A stretch of DNA of 64,000 nucleotides. Source: Rotaria sordida. Its lineage: Eukaryota; Rotifera; Eurotatoria; Philodinida; Philodinidae. Made by a program: the position numbers and the translations under genes. Every line of letters begins with the position of its first letter. Position 1 is the stretch's first letter. The notes below the pieces were generated by a model. That model had not been told where the DNA came from, did no database searches, and saw only the letters and a list, made by a program, of their open reading frames with translations. Location of the stretch: assembly GCA_905250125.1 (NCBI GenBank), contig CAJNOL010000412.1:1-64000 (forward strand), written 5' to 3'. Shown here piece by piece: positions 57,615 through 64,000 of the stretch.

Positions 57615-58262
57615 AGGTATTCTTAAAAAAGAACAGATTTAAAATGTAATAAAGTCTATCTTTACACACTAGTAGTGATCACTTGTCCCTTCTGAAATAT
57701 TTTTCGATTTTTCTTAGCAGAAAACACATCAAAATGAACCGATACGATCTCTAATAGACTTCAAATTATGTTTTGTGATCATGAGTGCTCCTTCCTTCCT
57801 CAATTCCCCATGATCCATTACTGGAATTCGATAAGACAATAGAATAGAATTAACCTCGGTTCTCACAAAATTCATCGATGATGAGAAAATTTCACTGCGA
57901 ACGTCTCTTGTTCCTGCAATATAAAGCTACTTTTCATATTCTTGTCATATGTTTATATTAATTATTACATCTATATGATTCAAATTGTAGTTTATTTTAA
58001 TATTTTGAATACATTAATTATTCTGTATGTCAAGCATCTTGAAATTCTATTTAAACTTGTAATTGGTCGAAATCATTCAATAAAAATAAAAGTTCTTTAT
58101 TTTTCAAAATTTGCATTATTTTAATTAATTTCTTTTAAATAAAAATTTCTTTATATTTTTTTTTGTCTTCATGCAAAAATTCTTTAGATGTCGCTATAAA
58201 TCAATGTCTTTGTTCTGCATTTCAATATTCATTTTTTCTTTTTGGTTCTTTATTTCATTTAA
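57615..58262. promoter_or_regulatory. shared divergent promoter interval
   Basis: The 648 bp between the starts of ERCC8 (minus) and the coiled-coil gene (plus) hold no other gene and must contain both 5' ends. I cannot place TATA or initiator elements with confidence in this AT-rich sequence. Confidence 0.4.
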
Positions 58263-59023
58263 ATGGCTCTTCATCTTCTCGAAGCTACTCTAACACAAGG
58301 TTCATCTTGTTCAGCTGATGATATAGCTGAACTTGAAATTCATATACGAAAAGAAATCGAACGTTATGTTCAATTAGAAATTGAACGAGAACTTTATGAA
58401 CTTATTCAATCAACAACAAATGATAGTACATTATTAACACCATCAATATGTTCAATTTATCTATCAAATGGAGAAATAAATAATGAAACATCAAAAAAAC
58501 GAATTAAAGCAGATAGTGATGCAGCTAAAATAAGTGCTAAAACAAATATGGAACTTGATCAACAATTAACAGAATTAAAAAATAAATATTTAACTGTAAA
58601 TTTTCCAGAAAAAAAAATATATTGAAAAGATTTTTTTGTTTTTTTTTTGTATTATCTTTGTAGAAAATTACTGGACCATTATCAACATTAGAAGCTTTAA
58701 AACTTATTATTGATAAACAAATAAATGAAAAAAATCAATTAGAAAATGAAATTCTTAAACTTAAACAATTATATAATGAATATAATCAATATGATGAATA
58801 TTCAATGAAAATGTTAGAAAATATTAAAATTCTTAATCATACACAATTAACTGTATCAAAACATGAATCATTATTAGATTTAAATAATCAAAATAATTCT
58901 AATGATGATAATATTGATATTGATCAATTTGAACAATTATCAACTTTACTATTACATAAAATACTTCATTTACCTTTAATTGATATGAAAGCTAAACATT
59001 TACATAAACCAGAACAAAAATAA
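58263..59023 (+). CDS. coiled-coil protein of unknown function
   Basis: Exons 58263-58595 and 58664-59023, with a 68-nt GTAAAT...TTTGTAG intron, join in phase 0 into 230 residues. The frame of the first exon also runs a little into the intron, which is not coding. Residues about 20-50 (EIHIRKEIERYVQLEIERELYELI) and about 95-180 (LDQQLTELKNKYLT, INEKNQLENEILKLKQLYNEY) have heptad character typical of coiled coils. A Ser/Asn/Asp-rich linker and a C-terminal helix (FEQLSTLLLHKILHLPLI) follow. There is no signal peptide or TM segment. Size and layout resemble small kinetochore or centrosome subunits, but I do not recognise a family and assign none. Confidence 0.75.
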
Positions 59024-59397
59024 AATGTCAATTTTTCTTTCTTTCTAATTAATAAATTCGAATAGATAACTACTAATTATACATATGATCAAGTTCGACA
59101 AGATGATTTTTATGAAAAAAGATTGTCAACACAGCAATGTTGTGATAGACTATAGTTGTTTTAGAACAAAGGAATCGACCTGTTTTATTTATTTCTCTAT
59201 TTAGAACAGAAATGTTTAAATTGCACAATTTGGAATATTGAAAAATGCATCTTGCCATTCCAATTTTAACCAAGGCTTTGGAACAGTTGTCGTTATGAGG
59301 AATGTGCGCTGAGACGCAAAACTTCGACTTAAAACAGCGATCTGTTTGATATTACTTATCTGTATGAGAATATATTAGAACATAAACTAGTGTCCGA

Positions 59398-59952
59398 CAA
59401 AAAAAAATAAAAGACGAGTGGCTCTTTTTTGAATAACGTTTGATAGAAACAAGATAGAGAGCTATGATTTTCACTATTCGAAAGAGCGATGTCGGGACCA
59501 CCGATTGATATAGGACTTATTAAGACGAAAGATGTTTGTTTATCTGCATCTTTGAATCAACAATTTTTCCTTTCTGTATTTTCACAATAATCTCAACTCA
59601 AATTATGTCAAGAATGTAGCTCAAATCATCCTTTTTTTCACTATAAAATTAACATTTATTTTTGTAAAATTCACTTATAACAAGAGGTTGAGAGATAACG
59701 AAAAAAGGATGATTTGAGTTACATTTTGACATAATTTGAGTTGAGATTATTATGAAAATTGATCAAAATATATACAAAGAAAAAATTGTTGATCTAAAGA
59801 TGCTTATAAAAAAAAAAACATATTTCGTCTTAATGAGTTCCATACCAACCAATGGTCCGAATATCACTCTTTCGAATGGTGAAAACCTCAGCTCTTTATC
59901 TTGTTCCTGTCAAACATTATTCAAAAAATAGTCGTTCGCCTCTTATTTTTGC
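59398..59952. mobile_element. 555-bp fold-back element
   Basis: The left arm (AAAGACGAGTGGC, TTTTTTGAATAACGTTTGA, AACAAGATAGAGAGCT, ATCATCC...) and the right arm in inverse order (GGATGATTTGAGTTAC, AGCTCTTTATCTTGTTCC, TCAAACATTATTCAAAAAAT, CGTTCGCCTC) pair over about 240 bp, with a loop of about 60 nt centred near 59670. Arms differ at perhaps one base in eight, so it is old. Non-coding. Confidence 0.75.
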
Positions 59953-59988
59953 CATTCAAATAGGGAATAGAACTCGCTGAATATAATA

Positions 59989-60880
59989 CTTAGGGCAATC
60001 TAAAAGTAGTGTCGTCAAAGATTTATTTCCTTATAGTAAGCTAAGAAAAAATGTCTTTTTTACCCATAGATAGAGCGTCTTTCACTCTATCTTTCCATGC
60101 TATTTAATTATGCTTCAACTAATATCATGATAATAAACTTTCAATAAGATTTATTTTTTTAGCATGTACTCTGGTTACAGAGGTTAAATAAACATGCTTT
60201 CCATTACAATTTTCAAATCACTAATACATAGTGTTCAAAATTAAAATGAGCCATTAGATGCAGCATGAAAAGCTCTACAATGTAGATAGAAATACCTATT
60301 TTATCTTTGTACTTTTTGTTTTTAAAATGAACAAAATTTTGAACGAACAATTTTAGATGTTTCGAAAACAATTACAACAAGTTTTGTTGCACAGATTGTA
60401 GAGCTTTTCACGCTACATCTTCTAATGTATTTTGTTTTACTTTTGTGAAGCATATCAGAAGAAGAAAGATGAAATAACAAAAAAAAATGAGTTTGTCGTT
60501 TATCAAAAATTAGCTTTTTCCACTGTAGCAGTTCAATTTCTCCAAACTTTGATCCATTCGTAGATAAAAAGTGCCACGATAAAGTAGATGATCTTATGTA
60601 AATTATAGAGCTTTTCGTGCTGCATCTAATGGTATATTTTGATTGTCAATACAAACATGTTAATGATTTGAAAACTGCAATGAAAAAGTACCACCAACAC
60701 AAATGCTAAGGAAATAAATCTTATTGAAAGTTTATTATCATGATATTAATTGAAGTATGATCAAATAGCATGGAAAGATAGAGTGAAAGACGCTCTATCT
60801 ATTGGTAAAAAAGAAATTTTTTCCTTAGCTTACTATTAGGGAATAAGTTCTTGACGACACTACTTTTGAATTACCCTAAG
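59989..60880. mobile_element. 892-bp TA-flanked fold-back element
   Basis: Ends CTTAGGGCAATCTAAAAG and its inverse TTTTGAATTACCCTAAG are each bordered by TA, as for Tc1/mariner insertion. The first and last 180 bp are inverted copies containing GTAGTGTCGTCAA, GATAGAGCGTCTTTCACTC and ATCATGATAATAAAC. Inside, TAGAGCTTTTC with GCTGCATCT-like ends appears three times in both orientations (about 60265, 60400, 60605). No transposase frame is seen. Confidence 0.8.
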
Positions 60881-61206
60881 TATTTTTTATTGTATTCAGA
60901 TCTACATTTGCAACAGAACCTATCCGATTTGAACTCAATAGGTTCCATTAAAGATTTATTATGATAAAGAAGAATTTTGTTTGCCAATAAAATGAATACG
61001 ATAAGAATTTAAACTCGATGAGGATTAACTTCTATTCATTTTCAATAGATTGATTTATATAATATTATTTTTTTAAATTGTTATAAAGTATTTATTTTAA
61101 AACAATTCTAGATATTTATTTAATCACTGTAAAAAAAAGAAGAAGAAAAAAGGACAAAAATAATAGAAAAAAAAAATTTTCTTTTTTTTCAATCATCTAT
61201 CTACGA

Positions 61207-63808
61207 CTAGATCATTATAAAGGATAAGATTATTAATAATAAAATTGATATTGATGATTTATATGATTGATTTTTCTGAGATATTATTTTATTATTTAAT
61301 TGAATATTACGTTTAGCTATAAAAATAAATAAATTAGTTTATTTGGTTTTTATTTCAATCTTTAGAGAAAAAAAACTTACATGATTCATTTTCATTATTA
61401 ATCATCAATGTCGAAGATAAATTAGTAATCATAGACAATGTTATTGAAGGACGATGTTCTGTTATATATTTCATACGTTTCGTTGATTGAATTATTTCTA
61501 AAAAACATATATAGATTAATCAAGGTTTTATGTCTAACAATCTTTCTAAAAAACCTTTAAGTATAAATTCAGCATGATTAACACCTAATGAGTTTCTTGC
61601 ACGACATACATATGGTCCAAATAAAGATGCATCATTTAACTAAAAAATATTAAGAAAAAATGGATATTATTATTATTGATTTTTATTTTTCTTACATAAA
61701 TAGTTATTGTTAATTGTCTACATGTTTGATTAATAAATTTATCAGATTTTTCTTTAATTCCATTTAATATTGGATCTGATTGTTTTGGACGAAAGAAGTC
61801 AAATATTATTGGTAATGGTATTGAACAAACTTGACATATTATTGTTGCTGAATCATGTAAACGGAAATGAAACAATTGAAACGGAATTGTAAATATTGGT
61901 TTATCTAGAATTTTTTACATATATATAAGATAAAATAAAAATAAAAAAAAGTTCAAATTTACATTTAACATAAAGAAGAAATTGTCGATTGACAGTACTT
62001 AATGTATTACTTGCTGAACAATCAACTCGGCCAGCATCAAAACGTGAAACATTACGTAAGATAAGTATACTTTCATTTTTTCCTTCAACTAGAAAAAAAA
62101 ATATATATATATGTGTGTGTATGTGACCGGATGTCGTCAATTTTCTTTTTTTGACATACTCATGGTCACTAAATCTGACTTTAATAAACCATTGACATGC
62201 CAAATAATACTTGGTGTTGGATGACCGGTTGCTGTACATGAGAATTGAACATCATTACCTTCACGAACTGTCATACGCATATGTTCTGGTGAATGAGAAA
62301 TAATTCGTGGTGGGACTAAAAAAAAAAGAAAATAGATATCAAATGTGTCTCATGTGTAAAGATAAATCAATAGTGTTCATCAATAAACTAATACGATGAA
62401 CGTGATTTTTTGATGAATATTCACTTATTGATCATATCAATCATTTTCTTATGTTTATTATTATCGTCTAGAGAATAAGTTTTCATAGTCTTTTCATTTA
62501 ATGCTTCATTGAATAGTCATTTACTAAGGTGTAGATGTCATACTTGAAAAACAATTAGTTTAGGTGTATGTTCAATGCACAGATGGTTTTATATTCTAAT
62601 GGTATAAGAGTAACACTTACTACCACTTTTATATTTGACATCGAATGAGAACGTGAACACAAGAACAACAACAACAAAAAAGAAAAAAAAAAAGAAGAAG
62701 AATGAAATGAACAATCGATCAGTAGATAAATCATCAAACAATAAATAAAATAATGAATGATTAATGTACACTAATTAATTTGTAGATCTTTCAAATAAAC
62801 TTTGTATTATTTTATTCACGAAATAATCATTAATAAACGGAAGTTATACAGATCGAATATTCTTTTTTCTTCATCGTACGGAAATCGCACGTCTACAAAA
62901 AAGGTGTTAAACGATTTCATAATATCAAATGTGTATTGCTCACAGATTTATATATGTCTGATGAGACCTCCTATTGAACATAAGAAGAAGGAGGGACAAT
63001 GCAAACAGACACACACACGCTTATATATACGTATAAGATCTAAATGTAAACGCATAAGGCGGATTGTTTTTGTTTCTTCATTTATATATGTCTATGTGCA
63101 TATCAACAACATACTTGTGATGAGGAGAAGGTCAGTCAATATATACACATGCACATCCTCAGACATATGTTTGTTTTGTTCAAAATGAATTCAAGTAAGG
63201 ATCAAAATAAAGATATGATCATATAAAAACATACATTATCACCTAAAGAATAACACAAAAAAAGACAACACTTACCAAGTACATCAAGAAATATTTCATT
63301 TAATGTTATATCACCATGTATACAACGATATAATCCATGATCTTGTTCTTCAATATTTGTTATACGTAAAATTCTATCTTGATGATCAATATTATTCATT
63401 GATAAAATACTTAAACGATGATCTCGTACAGTTATAATTGAATCAAGACTGACAATATCTGCTTGATCATCACGAATCCAGACGATCTTAATATTCAAAA
63501 AAAAGAAAAATCATGTTTAATGTCTATATATATTCATTAGTTGTTCATAACTCATGATGTCATTAGTATTATTTATCCCTTGGAAACTGTTCTCGGATGT
63601 TTGTTTTTTTTTTCTTTGAATAGCTCAAGATATATAAATACATGTCCTTGTTGGTATTTACCTTTGCAGGATTTGTCGATTCAATATTTTGATTCGTGAG
63701 TGAACAGGCTAATTCAACGGTACTAGATAAAGCTGTTTGAATTGTTTCTAATTGATAAGTTGAATAAAATTGTTGAAGTATAAGAGTAATAATGACAATA
63801 GACAACAT
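61207..63808 (-). CDS. three-Ig, GPI-anchored cell-adhesion protein (lachesin/IgLON type)
   Basis: Eight exons (63808-63662, 63486-63276, 62315-62160, 62088-61963, 61904-61696, 61639-61555, 61497-61381, 61316-61207) join in frame into 386 residues. Residues 1-19 are a signal peptide. Ig1 has VELAC, then VWIRDD...RLSILSM...ILRITNIEEQDHGLYRCIHGD, as in lachesin, DPR/DIP and IgLON proteins. VPPRIISHSPEHMRMTVREGNDVQFSCTATGHPTPSIIW opens Ig2, which ends RFDAGRVDCSASN. Ig3 runs from ATIICQV to YVCRARNSLGVNHAEF. The C-terminus has an Asn/Ser-rich linker and a hydrophobic end (SSISILLLIILSFIMI), which fits a GPI signal. Family members mediate neuron-neuron or epithelial adhesion at the cell surface. 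Several introns are only 50-70 nt. Ig3 is the most diverged of the domains. Confidence 0.88.
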
Positions 63809-64000
63809 TCGATAGGCATCGACGATTGAAATTGTTCTTTATACCTTATGAATCCACATACAATTGAATGCTTGAAGAATATCAAACAAAAAAGAAAAAT
63901 AATGGACAGCGGAAATTATTCTCAGCACGGCGAATCTACTTTCATTTTTTTTTATTCTCTCTCTCTCTCTCTCTCTGTCTATGTACGTATGTGTATAGTA
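63809..64000. other. upstream end of window with CT microsatellite
   Basis: A CT-dinucleotide run lies at about 63957-63977, within the probable promoter region of the Ig gene. Nothing else is seen. Confidence 0.6.

Larger units (their letters stand above)
59024..61206. other. intergenic region occupied by two large fold-back elements
   Basis: Elements at 59398-59952 and 59989-60880 fill most of the interval. The remaining 330 bp before the Ig gene is A-rich with homopurine runs. No gene is supported. Confidence 0.6.

Noticed and set aside
1-64000. tRNA or rRNA genes
   Set aside because: I found no stretch with both a tRNA-like A box and B box at the right spacing and a foldable cloverleaf, and no rRNA core sequence. 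A covariance search would be more sensitive.

Overview
The window looks like nuclear DNA of a bdelloid rotifer. It is about one third G+C and has many very short introns (about 50-70 nt) with GTAAG/YAG ends. It encodes gene types typical of bdelloids (an arginine ADP-ribosyltransferase fused to TPRs, a NACHT NTPase, an NHL-repeat secreted protein, a rhodopsin-like receptor). It also carries many short sequences of TGTGGG/GGTGTG type, resembling the telomere repeat reported for bdelloids. The animal assignment is secure from the Ig cell-adhesion protein, ERCC8, REEP and P-glycoprotein homologues. The rotifer assignment is an inference. Positions 15231-15635 are an assembly gap.

Left part (1-10.4 kb): mostly non-coding, with a rhodopsin-like receptor interrupted by one in-frame stop (3853-4902), a possible small secreted protein (6369-6734), a 69-bp tandem array resembling repeated micro-exons (about 2298-2528), and a short LTR-bearing relic (8096-9689).

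ABC region (10.4-21.6 kb): one complete ABCB/P-glycoprotein-type exporter with 28 exons that can be joined without loss of frame to about 1354 codons. It includes a 9-nt micro-exon just before the second Walker A motif. Its 5.1-kb intron holds at least four fold-back elements, tandem repeats and the gap.

Middle (21.6-49.7 kb): a 7-kb gene-free stretch; a GPI-anchored carboxylesterase with an intact Ser-Glu-His triad (28813-31859); a single-exon 1187-aa NACHT protein whose N-terminal region has the residue order of a CE-clan (Ulp1/YopJ) cysteine protease (34902-38465); a secreted NHL-repeat protein (39738-41025, minus); and an ART-TPR protein (43131-48319).

Right part (49.7-64 kb): flavin amine oxidase (minus), a two-exon fragment of unknown identity (minus), a REEP1-4-like ER-shaping protein (plus), ERCC8/CSA (minus) with a divergent coiled-coil gene (plus), two large fold-back elements, and a three-Ig, probably GPI-anchored cell-adhesion protein (minus).

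The genes do not form an operon-like unit. The left and middle hold environment-facing genes (efflux pump, esterase, NACHT, ART) among hairpin elements, while the right end holds conserved eukaryotic genes. The observations I rate highest are the dispersed telomere-like hairpin family, the protease-like domain on the NACHT protein, and the micro-exon-like tandem array.
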